A stretch of 60,301 nucleotides of DNA from Thermoproteota archaeon (GCA_016882195.1 VGLU01000006.1:1-60301); one strand, 5' to 3'; shown: positions 49,936 to 58,401, counted from the first letter of the stretch. The notes: a model not told the origin generated them from the letters alone. Program-made: numbers and translations.

Positions 49936-51063
49936 TCAATTTTTGCGTTCCTTTGAACTATCCTTTTTTCGTATTTTCTTAATCCCGCGCAACGTGTCAT
50001 CATTCCATAAGAATTTTAGCCTTGGACGCCCATCGTGGATCCCTTTCTGCAGTATGTAGCCGACGATGAGGGGGAGTATAATCGTAGCCTCACCATAAAC
50101 GGTGGATCTATGCGCTTTAGTTGAGACTTTGCCCCACGATTTTGCTTCGTCCAGAGTGCTTCCAGAAAGGCCGCCCCATTGAGGAGAGGCTGTGGTGATT
50201 TGAAATGCGTAGGTATGCCCCTTGGTATAGTCGAACATGATCGCGGCGTCATTTATGTAGTTCTTTGGAACGCCCCCTCCTACGTATATGGCCCCAGTCT
50301 TCTTTGATGTCAGTACTATTTGCCCTATTTCGTAGTTATCTTTTATAGTGTCTATCATTACCGGCGAAACTTTATTCGCCTTTGCACTCCTGTAATGAAG
50401 CACAGCACCTATGCCTACCGAACTATCGGCAATCGCAGGACAGTATACGGGGACATCGTACCTGTATGCGTTGTAGAGGACGGAGTGTTCGTCATTGAGG
50501 GTTGATCCGAGTTTATAGAAGAACTCCCTAGTTGAGTATCTCTTTGGTTCCAAAGTATTGCAAAAATTCGCTATGTATTCGTCGCATTCAACGAAGCCAA
50601 TTTCGTCCACGTAGGTATCATATATGCGGTTTATGTAAAGGGCGTGCAGCTTTGAGTCGTCTGCATAGGGAGACCCTCTGGAGTGGGCATAGCCCTTTGC
50701 GGCATAGTAATCTTGGTAAAGAATTGCACCGGTTGAGACGACGACATCAACTAAGCCCTCGGAGATCATATCGCTAAGAACTTTCCTAAGACCGCCTGCG
50801 ATAAGAGCCCCAGAAATACCGAGCATCACGGTGGGCCTATCCTTGTCTAACAGCATGCTTTCATAGACTTTGGCGCACTCTGCCAACTTTCTTGACTGAA
50901 GCCCACATTGACCCCAAGAGTCGACCAAGTCTTTTAGTGTAGTCACTTCTGTAATATTGACTGGTCGTATTTTTTCTCGCAATAAGGAGGCTCGTTTCTT
51001 TTCGTTCTTAATGGAACTATTCTTGAACAGGTGTATACTTTTATTCTTGTTTTTGCTGTACAC
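49936..51063 (-). CDS. dys: Deoxyhypusine synthase
   Basis: Transfers the aminobutyl group of spermidine to a lysine of aIF5A. The 375-residue protein has DLVDSWGQCGLQSRKLAECA, the NAD-binding VVVSTGAILYQDYYAAKG, the VGGGVPKNYIND motif and the catalytic lysine in LDEAKSWGKVSTKA. It is a divergent member: the canonical TAxEFDGSDSGA segment reads TTASPQWGGLSGST, so a homospermidine-synthase-like or substrate-shifted enzyme is possible. GTG 51063 has GAGGTGGG upstream. A 160-base structured leader precedes it. Confidence 0.87.
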   Translation of the reverse strand: MYSKNKNKSIHLFKNSSIKNEKKRASLLREKIRPVNITEVTTLKDLVDSWGQCGLQSRKLAECAKVYESMLLDKDRPTVMLGISGALIAGGLRKVLSDMISEGLVDVVVSTGAILYQDYYAAKGYAHSRGSPYADDSKLHALYINRIYDTYVDEIGFVECDEYIANFCNTLEPKRYSTREFFYKLGSTLNDEHSVLYNAYRYDVPVYCPAIADSSVGIGAVLHYRSAKANKVSPVMIDTIKDNYEIGQIVLTSKKTGAIYVGGGVPKNYINDAAIMFDYTKGHTYAFQITTASPQWGGLSGSTLDEAKSWGKVSTKAHRSTVYGEATIILPLIVGYILQKGIHDGRPRLKFLWNDDTLRGIKKIRKKDSSKERKN

Positions 51064-51223
51064 ATTATCCCACCTCTTGAGCCGGCATCCTGGGAAAGCA
51101 GCGGGGAAGTTGATGGTTTACCCCGATAGTGGGTTGCCTGTACTACCACCGTCGTCTGTGGCAGGCATGACGACACGCGCAGGTGCGGATGTATGCAAGT
51201 GCGACTATGTTTCCCAGTATGCG
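51064..51223 (-). promoter_or_regulatory. Long structured 5' leader of deoxyhypusine synthase, possible riboswitch
   Basis: From a TATA box at 51246-51253, transcription should begin near 51223. The RNA then contains a closing helix CUGGGAAA (51217-51210) with UUUCCCAG (51097-51090). Inside are hairpins UGCCUG/CAGGCA stacked on CCAC/GUGG (51167-51135) and CGGGG/CCCCG (51125-51102). The hairpin loop carries GACGAC (51156-51151), complementary to GUCGUC (51174-51169) just upstream, giving a pseudoknot or an alternative hairpin. CCCAC (51133-51129) can pair with GUGGG of the ribosome binding site (51073-51069). No known riboswitch class was recognised. A free-standing ncRNA is the alternative. 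Confidence 0.5.
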
Positions 51224-51245
51224 TTATAATTTTGGAACAATCATC

Positions 51246-51253
51246 ATTTATAA
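51246..51253 (-). promoter_or_regulatory. TATA box upstream of the deoxyhypusine synthase leader
   Basis: The minus strand reads AACCCTTATAAATGATG. TTATAAAT is a strong archaeal TATA box and lies 183 bases before the GTG start, which predicts a long leader in an organism whose other leaders look short. Confidence 0.5.
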
Positions 51254-51361
51254 GGGTTATCATCAGTTACAAGTTTCAAACTTCTTCTGCGGCACCGGGT
51301 TCTCAATAAGCGCTTTTACAGCTAGAAAAATATTAGCAAGAGTCCGTGTATAATATAAATC

Positions 51362-51697
51362 ATGCGCGGTCTCTTGAAAACGCTAACTATTGGTTTCGTC
51401 GCAGTTAATGTTATCACATTCGCCCTCGCCTACCTATTTCCAGTGGGTAAAGGGCTCGTGGATACGTTCTCCCTGATCCTCTTCTTCGAGAGCGCGATGA
51501 TAATGGTTTTTGGAGGGTTGCTCGGGACGTTCCTAGGGAGGATCATATTCTACACCCCTTTCGGATATTTTAAGGCAAGGGACACAACAGGAAAGGATGA
51601 GTCGGACGAAAAACGGACCGATGCCGGCATCCCCTTAGTTGTGCTGGGCATTATCCTAATAGCAGAATCAGTTCTACTAGCCGCTCTTTCAATATAG
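51362..51697 (+). CDS. Small membrane protein, three helices
   Basis: A 111-residue integral membrane protein: TIGFVAVNVITFALAYLF, LILFFESAMIMVFGGLLGT and GIPLVVLGIILIAESVLLAA, with a charged loop (ARDTTGKDESDEKRTD) between the second and third. No family recognised. AATATAAATC immediately upstream of the ATG and further AT-rich sequence suggest a short-leader transcript. Confidence 0.65.
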   Translation: MRGLLKTLTIGFVAVNVITFALAYLFPVGKGLVDTFSLILFFESAMIMVFGGLLGTFLGRIIFYTPFGYFKARDTTGKDESDEKRTDAGIPLVVLGIILIAESVLLAALSI

Positions 51698-51724
51698 TCC
51701 TGAGTATAATCGGAGACGCAAGAG

Positions 51725-52609
51725 TCAATATAATGGATAGTTGTAGATTACATACTCGTAAATGCGCCCCCTGCCATCGCCCTTGCAGGAGATCTGCCTC
51801 GCCGCCAAAGTCTTAAGGATGTTACCACGGTCGATGTATTCCTTGTACAAATCATCGATGAGTGGATTGTATGAGTTGCTTAAGAGGAGTTTGCAGCCCC
51901 TTTTGTCGAGGGTTTTAAACGTTTCAGCCAACTTGCGTTGGTCTTCCTCTGTGAACGAGCTTGGGGTGTACTGGGTGAACCACGATGTCGCGCTTACGGG
52001 TTGATAGGGGGGATCGAGGTAGACAAAGTCGTTTTCTTTGGCGGCCGCGACGGCAAGGTCGTAGCCACAACACCTCAGCGTTATCCTGCTGTCGCTCAAT
52101 GCCTTGCTGACTTTCCGTATGTTCCCCTCGTCGTATATTCGAGGGTTCTCGTACCTCCCCCAAGGGACGTTGAACTCGCCATCTGAATTTACCCGATAGA
52201 GCCCGTTGTAACAGGTCTTGTTGAGGTACAGCAGGAGGGCCGCCTTCGCCACGTCCCCATCCAAACCGGTTCTCAGCCGGATCTTGTTGAACTTTGGCCT
52301 AGCGACCTCGTAGTAGAACTCCTTCTCGCTGGCGTGTTCCTGTAGCAACTCCAGCTCGGTCAGCAGGGCCTCCGTGTTGTCCCTTATCGCCACGTAGCAG
52401 TTCATGAGATCCTTATTGGCGTCGGAGAGGATTGCCCTCCGGATTCTCCCCATGGAATAGAGCTTAAAGAACAACGCACCCCCGCCCAAGAAGGGCTCAT
52501 AATATGTGCCAAAGGTCTGAGGGGCGCATTTGATCAGCACGTTCAGGAGTTGCGACTTTCCGCCCGCCCATTTTATGAAGGGGGAAGGACCAATAGGCAC
52601 TTGAACCAC
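51725..52609 (-). CDS. Adenine-specific DNA methyltransferase, D12/Dam class
   Basis: N6-adenine methyltransferase of 294 residues. The order of motifs is that of the Dam/D12 class: SPFIKWAGGKSQLL (SAM-binding), YYEPFLGGGALFF, ILSDANKDLMNCYVAI and the catalytic VYLDPPYQP near residue 197. No restriction endonuclease is adjacent, so it may be a solitary methylase or a piece of a mobile restriction-modification set. The target (GATC or another) cannot be read. Confidence 0.9.
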   Translation of the reverse strand: MVQVPIGPSPFIKWAGGKSQLLNVLIKCAPQTFGTYYEPFLGGGALFFKLYSMGRIRRAILSDANKDLMNCYVAIRDNTEALLTELELLQEHASEKEFYYEVARPKFNKIRLRTGLDGDVAKAALLLYLNKTCYNGLYRVNSDGEFNVPWGRYENPRIYDEGNIRKVSKALSDSRITLRCCGYDLAVAAAKENDFVYLDPPYQPVSATSWFTQYTPSSFTEEDQRKLAETFKTLDKRGCKLLLSNSYNPLIDDLYKEYIDRGNILKTLAARQISCKGDGRGRIYEYVIYNYPLY

Positions 52610-52700
52610 ACTTTCTAATCAGAAATACTACTATAAGAGTATTTGACACTGCGCTCAGACAAAATCTTCTGCAAGATCAATCACGCACCTAATAATAATT

Positions 52701-52728
52701 GTTAACCTAAAATTTAAATATGGTTAAC
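52701..52728. promoter_or_regulatory. BirA-type biotin operator
   Basis: GTTAACC-N14-GGTTAAC is a perfect inverted repeat of the sort bound by biotin protein ligase/repressor BirA. It covers the TATA element ATTTAAATA (52711-52719), so occupancy would block bioY transcription when biotin is sufficient. Confidence 0.7.
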
Positions 52729-52755
52729 TATGATGAGTACGTCAACGTGGCTAAC

Positions 52756-53286
52756 ATGGCAGAGGCTGTCAGAGGATTCAGTAGGGCAAGGAATCTGGCT
52801 TTGTCAGCCGTCTTTGCAGCGATGACTGCGGCGGGCGGGCTGATATCCATCCCGTTCTTCCCGGTCCCGCTCACGCTGCAGACATTCTTCGTGTACCTGA
52901 GCGTCCTCACCCTCCGCAGGTCGGCGGCTCTGAGCCAGATAATTTACCTGGTGATGGGTCTCGTGGGCCTGCCGGTCTTCGCCAGGGGCATGTCCGGCTA
53001 CGCTGTGCTTGTGGGGCCTACTGGCGGATTCCTGTTCGGCTTTCTGGTCGGCACGTTCTGCTCAGGTTTTCTGCTCGACAGAATGAAGGGGCGGCGCTAT
53101 GCAGGTGTACTCTCGCTGCTTCTTTGCGCCGTTATTGTATTTGGGCTCGGGTGGGTCTGGCTGGCGTACTGGCTGAATTGGGACTTCGTCATGGCGCTCT
53201 GGCTTGGGGTTCTGCCCTTTCTCCCGGGCGATGCGGTAAAGGCGGTCCTTGCGCTGGCAGTGGGCAAGAGGATCAGGTTAAGTTAA
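52756..53286 (+). CDS. bioY: BioY biotin transporter
   Basis: Substrate-binding membrane component of ECF-type biotin uptake, about 176 residues with six helices. FFPVPLTLQTFFVYLSVLTL and GRSSG-like GPTGGFLFGFLVGTF are the BioY motifs. ATG 52756 is chosen rather than ATG 52720. The earlier ATG lies inside the operator and before the transcription start expected from the TATA box (near 52741). No ECF ATPase genes are adjacent, so it works alone or with shared subunits. Confidence 0.9.
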   Translation: MAEAVRGFSRARNLALSAVFAAMTAAGGLISIPFFPVPLTLQTFFVYLSVLTLRRSAALSQIIYLVMGLVGLPVFARGMSGYAVLVGPTGGFLFGFLVGTFCSGFLLDRMKGRRYAGVLSLLLCAVIVFGLGWVWLAYWLNWDFVMALWLGVLPFLPGDAVKAVLALAVGKRIRLS

Positions 53287-53329
53287 TTTGCCCCCCACAC
53301 AACAAAAACACTAGTCATTCGAGGTGTGT

Positions 53330-54268
53330 ATGATGAAAGCTGCAAGAAACTTCTTGGAGATGATAGGGAATACCCCTGTCTTGAGGCTGACCAAGGTCAT
53401 CCCGTCCGACGTGAAGGCCGAGATCTGGGGCAAGTGCGAGTTCACGAACCCCAGCGGGAGCGTCAAGGACAGGATAGCCGTGTGCATGATCAGGGCGGCG
53501 GAGAGTAAGGGCCTGAGGAGGAGCCAGACCCTGCTCATACCCACCACGGGGAACACCGGCATCGCCTTCGCGTCGGTGGGGGCGTACATGGGCTACAAGG
53601 TTGCAATTGTGATGCCGGAGGGGATGAGCGAGGAGAGGAAGAAGATCATGAGATCCTACGGTGCGGAGATAATGTTCACCCCTGGCTCCGAGAGCGACGC
53701 GGATAAGTCCATGAACCTGGCGGTGAGGCTGGCCAAGGAGCAGCCGGAGAGGTACCACCTATTCGATCAGTGGGACGACGAGGCGAACGTGCAGGCGCAC
53801 TACGAGACCACCGGTAAGGAGGTATTGGAGCAGATAGGCAAGGTAGACCTCATCGTTGCGGGGATAGGAACCGGCGGGACGCTGGTAGGAACGGCGAAGA
53901 GGCTGAAGGAGGCGAACCCCAAGACCATTGCAATTGCCATGGAGCCCAAGGAGTGCCCGTTCTTCGCAGAAGGCACATCGGGTTCGCACGAGATAGAGGG
54001 AATAGGCGACGGCTTCATCCCCAACATAGTGAAAAGGTACAGGCACCTCATAGATGGCTCCGCGCTCGTGAGCAGCAAGGACGCCATCAGCTGGGCAAAG
54101 AGGCTCGCCAGGGAGGAGGGGCTCTTCGTCGGGATCTCCTCTGGCGCCAACGTCCTGGCGGCGATAAATATGGCGAGGAAGTACGAGCTCGGCGAGGGTA
54201 CAAAGGTCCTGACTTTCCTCGTGGACTACGGGGCGAGGTACCTGAGTACCAGGCTAGTCGCGCCTTAG
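53330..54268 (+). CDS. Cysteine synthase (PLP-dependent, CysK/CysM type)
   Basis: Beta-replacement PLP enzyme of about 312 residues that makes cysteine from an activated serine and sulfide. The PLP lysine is in TNPSGSVKDRIA (Lys46). TTGNTGIAFA replaces the usual TSGNTG, and GTGGTLVGTAK binds the PLP phosphate. CBS or O-phosphoserine sulfhydrylase activity is possible. GAGGTG precedes ATG 53330. The 3' end overlaps threonine synthase by 15 bases. It offers free cysteine beside the SepRS route at 27144. Confidence 0.9.
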   Translation: MMKAARNFLEMIGNTPVLRLTKVIPSDVKAEIWGKCEFTNPSGSVKDRIAVCMIRAAESKGLRRSQTLLIPTTGNTGIAFASVGAYMGYKVAIVMPEGMSEERKKIMRSYGAEIMFTPGSESDADKSMNLAVRLAKEQPERYHLFDQWDDEANVQAHYETTGKEVLEQIGKVDLIVAGIGTGGTLVGTAKRLKEANPKTIAIAMEPKECPFFAEGTSGSHEIEGIGDGFIPNIVKRYRHLIDGSALVSSKDAISWAKRLAREEGLFVGISSGANVLAAINMARKYELGEGTKVLTFLVDYGARYLSTRLVAP

Positions 54269-55504
54269 TATTCTTTCGAACTGCTCAGGGATGGGCTCTA
54301 TGGTGGGAACCCTCCTGGCCTCTTTCTCTATCACGCTAGTGTCCTTGAGCCCGCTTCCGGTCACTGGAACAACGACGCGGTCGGTCTTTTCGATTGCGCC
54401 GCTGTCTAGGAGGCTCATCACTGCTGCGAAGCCAGCCACCCCGCTTGGCTCCCCGAAGATGCCCTCCCTTGAGGCGAGGAGCCTCTGTGCCTTTAATATC
54501 AGCTTGTCGGGCACCGCCACGCACGTGCCGTCCGTCTCCCTTACCGCCTGTAAGGCCGCATCCCCGTCCCAGGGGTAGGGATCCGAGAGCCCTGTAGCCA
54601 CGGTATTGGGCCTCTCCCACGGCGATATGTCGTGCCCAGCCCTTCCAGCGACGTATGCCCTGACTATGGGGGCGTTACCGGTGCTCTGGACCACCACAAG
54701 CCGGGGCATGGAGGCGGTAAGCCCCAGCTCCTTGAAGTCCCTGAAGCCCTTCCAGAGCCCGGCCATCAGGCAGCCTGAGCCCGAGGGGACGAGGACCCAG
54801 TCGGGCACCCTCCAGCCCAGTTGCTCGACCATCTCGTAGGCCATGGTCTTGGGCCCCTCCACCTGGTACGGGTTGAAGGGACCGAAGGAGGGGCAGGGGT
54901 ACCAGTTGAACTTGTCCATGGTTGCGAGCATCATCTTCACCGTCGGGTCCTCCCTGCCTAGACCCTTTACCTTGACAACCCTCGCGCCGTAGTTTATGAG
55001 CTGAGATATCTTGCTGGGGGATGCGAACTCCAAGACGAAGGCTGTGCATTCCAGACCGGCTGCGGCGGAGTGTGCAGCGAGGGCAGCGGCTGCGTTGCCC
55101 GATGATGCGGTAACGGTACAGGTGTACCCCAGCTCCACAGCCTTGGCAACGCCCACGACCATGCTCCTGTCCTTGAATGACCCGGTGGGGCCCCTGGTCT
55201 CGTCCTTGACGAAGAGCTTTGTGGAGTTCAGGGACTCGCCGAGCCTCTGTGCCTTTATGAGAGGGGCACTCCCGCCCTCGAGCTTGGGGGCGTGGGACTC
55301 CTCGGCGGGCAGGAGCTCGCGGTACTTCCAGATGCCGCCGCGCCGCTCCTCAAGTATGCTTCTGCTGAGGACCTCCTTTATTTTTTCATAGTCGTAGATG
55401 ATGTCGAGCCTTCCGTAGTCCCTCTTGGGGCAGAGAAGGAGCCCCTCGGAGGGGGAATGCTCCTCCTCGCACTTTGAACATTTAAGGAGTTTTATGTGTG
55501 TCAT
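54254..55504 (-). CDS. thrC: Threonine synthase
   Basis: PLP enzyme converting O-phosphohomoserine to threonine. The N-terminal zinc-ribbon (KCSKCEEEH, LLLCPKRDYG; Cys9, Cys12, Cys25) is typical of archaeal ThrC. The PLP lysine is in GPTGSFKDRSM (Lys111), and the ring-binding segment is TASSGNAAAALAAH. Length of 416 is usual. It lies 6 bases downstream of the dCTP deaminase gene on the same strand. Confidence 0.92.
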   Translation of the reverse strand: MTHIKLLKCSKCEEEHSPSEGLLLCPKRDYGRLDIIYDYEKIKEVLSRSILEERRGGIWKYRELLPAEESHAPKLEGGSAPLIKAQRLGESLNSTKLFVKDETRGPTGSFKDRSMVVGVAKAVELGYTCTVTASSGNAAAALAAHSAAAGLECTAFVLEFASPSKISQLINYGARVVKVKGLGREDPTVKMMLATMDKFNWYPCPSFGPFNPYQVEGPKTMAYEMVEQLGWRVPDWVLVPSGSGCLMAGLWKGFRDFKELGLTASMPRLVVVQSTGNAPIVRAYVAGRAGHDISPWERPNTVATGLSDPYPWDGDAALQAVRETDGTCVAVPDKLILKAQRLLASREGIFGEPSGVAGFAAVMSLLDSGAIEKTDRVVVPVTGSGLKDTSVIEKEARRVPTIEPIPEQFERILRRD

Positions 55505-55510
55505 ATTCGT

Positions 55511-56032
55511 TTAGCCGTGGTTCAGCTTCTTCCTCAGCCAGATCTTTGAGAGGGCCTCGAAGTTGGGGATGGTCCTCTTGAGTATTGGCAGGTAGGCGTC
55601 TATCTCGTCCTTGGTCATGTACTGAAATTGGTACTCCCCGTCGTAGGTGGACGGCGCGCCCTCCCTCTTGATGAACTCGATGTGCATGAAGTGGTCGCCC
55701 GCCTTTATGGTGATGGGGTGCCTGTCGTTGCTCAGGTTCACTATCTCCAGCGCCAGGCGGCCGCAGAAGCCGCTGTGCACCTTCGCGGCGTTCAGGAAGG
55801 AGAGGCCCATCCTGCCGTACCTGCTCTTTGCCGTCAGGTAGGCCACGCAGTCGGGCGGCGTGAACACGATCTCCTTGGAGATCACGTTCTGGTGCTCGAG
55901 GTACTGGAGAGTCGTGTCCTCGCCCACCGTCAGAATGTAGCCGTCCCCGTCAAGCTGGGATTCCTGGAACGGAGTAAGTATTCTGTATTTCTTATTCATC
56001 TCAATGAGCCGATCTTTACCTAAAACGCACAT
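55511..56032 (-). CDS. dCTP deaminase family protein, divergent
   Basis: Trimeric dCTP deaminase/dUTPase fold of about 173 residues. The nucleotide site segments are AKSRYGRMGLSFLNAAKVHS and GFCGRLALEIVNLS, with the Glu of LALE in the catalytic place. The N-terminus MCVLGKDRLIEM replaces the usual MILSDRDI, and the Ser-Ser/Arg of KSRYGR is a variation on GRSSLAR. Deamination of dCTP or dUTP cleavage is probable but not certain. ATG 56032 is preferred to GTG 56041. Confidence 0.78.
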   Translation of the reverse strand: MCVLGKDRLIEMNKKYRILTPFQESQLDGDGYILTVGEDTTLQYLEHQNVISKEIVFTPPDCVAYLTAKSRYGRMGLSFLNAAKVHSGFCGRLALEIVNLSNDRHPITIKAGDHFMHIEFIKREGAPSTYDGEYQFQYMTKDEIDAYLPILKRTIPNFEALSKIWLRKKLNHG

Positions 56033-56122
56033 GGAAACCACTTAACTCATTTTGGGGACATCTATTTTTAAGCTTAACCGAACAATTATAGAGGTGTTTG
56101 GGCAGAGCGGAGGGTAACAGCC

Positions 56123-57019
56123 ATGCTTACGGAGGAAGAGGTGGATAAGCTGCTGAGGGCGGGCAAGATAGTCAGGGCGGTGAGGGAAATGGTCCCTGCC
56201 TTCGTATTCGAGGGCGCCATGGTGTCCGAGATCTGCGAGAGGGTGGAGAGCGAGATAAGGAGGCTAGGCGGAGAGCCAGCGTTCCCGTGCAACGTAGGCA
56301 TAAACAGCGTCGGCGCGCACTACACGTCGCCGCCGGACGACACCACCGTGGTGCCGGCTGAGGCGCTGGTCAAGATCGATCTAGGGGCGCACATCGACGG
56401 GTACGTCGCCGACTCTGCCATAACGATTTCTGTGGACTCTGAGTACGAGGACATGATAAGGGTCGCCGAGGAGGGCCTGGAGAGGGCCTTGCAAGTTGTA
56501 ACTGTTGGAGGTAGGATCTCGGACGTGGGATCTGTCGTGGAGAAGACGATAAGATCAAGGGGGTTCAAGCCCATAAGCAACCTCACCGGGCACCAGATAT
56601 CCCGGTACACCATCCACGCAGGGGTGAGCATCCCCAACGTGAGCGCCATAGAAGTGGGTGGAGGTGGCAGGTTCCAGCAGTGGTCCGTATATGCCATCGA
56701 GCCCTTCGTGACGCTGTCCGTAGCGGCTGGGGAGGTAAGGAACGGGCCTCTGGGGAACATACTGCACATAGTGAAGCTGAAGGGCCCCAAGGACGCTGAG
56801 AGCCGCAGGTTCTTTGACGAGCTCTATAAGAGGTACAAGACCCTGCCCTTCGCGAGGAGGTGGGCCTCCAAGATAGACGGGTACGGATTGGCAAAGTTTC
56901 TGGAGGCGGAGAGGACGCTCTACGAGTACCCCGTGCTGGTGGAGGCGACGGGGAAGACCATAGCCCAGGCTGAGCACACGATAATGACTACGGATAAAGA
57001 GGTAATAGTCACCACGTGA
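56123..57019 (+). CDS. map: Methionine aminopeptidase, type II
   Basis: Removes initiator methionine. The metal ligands appear in order: ALVKIDLGAHIDGYVADSAI (two Asp), TGHQISRYTIHAG (His), AIEPFVT (Glu) and the last Glu in LVEATGKTIAQAEHTIM. The type II insert between the last ligands is present (helical KRYKTLPFARRWASK). Start ATG is preceded by GGGTAACAG. Length of 298 is normal for archaeal enzymes. Confidence 0.95.
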   Translation: MLTEEEVDKLLRAGKIVRAVREMVPAFVFEGAMVSEICERVESEIRRLGGEPAFPCNVGINSVGAHYTSPPDDTTVVPAEALVKIDLGAHIDGYVADSAITISVDSEYEDMIRVAEEGLERALQVVTVGGRISDVGSVVEKTIRSRGFKPISNLTGHQISRYTIHAGVSIPNVSAIEVGGGGRFQQWSVYAIEPFVTLSVAAGEVRNGPLGNILHIVKLKGPKDAESRRFFDELYKRYKTLPFARRWASKIDGYGLAKFLEAERTLYEYPVLVEATGKTIAQAEHTIMTTDKEVIVTT

Positions 57020-57031
57020 GACCTTGGTCGG

Positions 57032-57664
57032 TTATTGTTTTAGTCCATGTTCCAGATCTTCCAGCCGCGGAAGCTTGTCCTTCAGCCTGCTCTCGGCGAC
57101 GGTTGCAGCCTCCTTGAGGATCTTATCGGCCTCCTCGGTGTTGGACGCCATCAGGGAGGTGTCTCCGAATATTTTTGAGAAGGAGACCATGGTCTCGGAC
57201 ATTATGTTGGAGAGCTCGCCTACAGCGGTGCTGGAGGCGGGCAGGAAGTCGGCAAGCGTCCCCTTGACATTCTTCAGTATCTGGTTGATGGGAGCCATAG
57301 CCGCGGCGATGTCGCCGAAGTCCTTCGCCACCTCGATCTTCGTGTAGGCCTTCTCGAGGGCGTACTTTCCGAACTGAGTCTTGCCCTCCACCTTCCTCAG
57401 CTCGGCAAGCTCGTTCGCCAGGGAGGTTGCCCTTGCGGTATCGTGATCCTCGTAGGCCTTTACCAGCGCCTGATAGAGGTTCTTGTCCTTCGTCTCAAGC
57501 CTGTCGGAGATCCTGTCGAGCGACTGGATCTCTTGCGATAGCTTCCTCTTCGCAAGCTCGAGCCGCTGCCTCAGGGGCTCCGGTGGGACCACCTGCTCCC
57601 TTATCTTTTCGGGAACGGATCGCTTCTCTTCCGGCTGCCACTTCTTGGTGAGGTCTTCTGGCAT
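57032..57664 (-). CDS. cdvB: ESCRT-III/CdvB-like cell division protein
   Basis: Snf7-domain protein of 210 residues, mostly coiled coil: PLRQRLELAKRKLSQEIQSL, ALVKAYEDHDTARATSLANE and the helix following KYALEKAYTKIEVAKDF. The Cdv division system occurs in TACK and Asgard archaea. No winged-helix domain or clear MIM2 tail is visible, so it is closer to the paralogues CdvB1/B2 than to full CdvB. cdvA and cdvC are not in the window. Confidence 0.85.
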   Translation of the reverse strand: MPEDLTKKWQPEEKRSVPEKIREQVVPPEPLRQRLELAKRKLSQEIQSLDRISDRLETKDKNLYQALVKAYEDHDTARATSLANELAELRKVEGKTQFGKYALEKAYTKIEVAKDFGDIAAAMAPINQILKNVKGTLADFLPASSTAVGELSNIMSETMVSFSKIFGDTSLMASNTEEADKILKEAATVAESRLKDKLPRLEDLEHGLKQ

Positions 57665-57723
57665 TAGGCATCCACAAATAATAGCTGGGATTTATAGTAA
57701 TATTAAACTTGCTGGTGAAGGGT

Positions 57724-58383
57724 ATGGATGCCCAGACCGTATTAAAGGGTGTAAGGAGCGCGCTGGGGGAGGACTCCTGGACGGCGCTTGCTGAGATCAG
57801 CAGGGACGACGGCCCGGAGAACCCGTTCAAGGTGCTCATAGGCACGATCCTCTCCCACAGGACGAGGGACGAGAGGACGGCGGAGGCCACGGAGAGGCTC
57901 TTCAGGAGGTTCCGGAGCGCCGAGGAGCTGGCGAAGGCTCGGCAGGAGGAGGTGATGGCGCTGATAAGGGGGGTCGGCTTCTACCGCGTCAAGAGCCCTA
58001 GGATTATAGAGGTCGCGAGGATCATAAAGGAGCGGTACGGCGGGAGGGTCCCCGACACCCTCGAGGAGCTGCTGAAGCTGCCATCGGTCGGGAGAAAGAC
58101 CGCCAACTGTGTGCTGGTCTACGGCTTCAGGAAGGAGGCGATTCCGGTGGACACACACGTCCACAGGATAGCCAACAGGCTGGGCATAGTCCATACGGAG
58201 GAGACCGAGGAGACCGAGGCGGGACTGAGGGGGTTCTTCCCCAAGGAGGACTGGATAGAGATAAACGACCTATTCGTGAGGTTCGGAAAGACCGTCTGCA
58301 AACCGGTGGGACCAAGGTGCAGGATATGCCCGCTGAGAGAGGGCTGCGAGTACTATGAAAAGGTTGTAAAAATTAAGAAATGA
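57724..58383 (+). CDS. nth: Endonuclease III
   Basis: DNA glycosylase/AP lyase for oxidised pyrimidines, 219 residues. The helix-hairpin-helix LPSVGRKTANCVLVYG, the catalytic Asp in IPVDTHVHRIANRL and the [4Fe-4S] motif CKPVGPRCRICPLREGC (C-x6-C-x2-C-x5 spacing) are present. The catalytic Lys would be expected in the helix-hairpin-helix (GRKTAN), as seen. ATG 57724 has GGTGAAGGG upstream. Confidence 0.94.
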   Translation: MDAQTVLKGVRSALGEDSWTALAEISRDDGPENPFKVLIGTILSHRTRDERTAEATERLFRRFRSAEELAKARQEEVMALIRGVGFYRVKSPRIIEVARIIKERYGGRVPDTLEELLKLPSVGRKTANCVLVYGFRKEAIPVDTHVHRIANRLGIVHTEETEETEAGLRGFFPKEDWIEINDLFVRFGKTVCKPVGPRCRICPLREGCEYYEKVVKIKK

Positions 58384-58401
58384 TAACAAAAAGAAACGTT
58401 A

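Noticed and set aside
51064-51223. Fluoride (crcB), cobalamin riboswitch, SRP RNA or RNase P RNA
   Set aside because: Short motifs such as GATGG or CCCC/GGGG recall some of these, but the conserved cores and sizes do not match on either strand.
50943-51263. A 106-codon minus-strand frame across the deoxyhypusine synthase leader
   Set aside because: Composition is unlike protein, it overlaps the start of a real gene in another frame, and the region is better explained by RNA structure.
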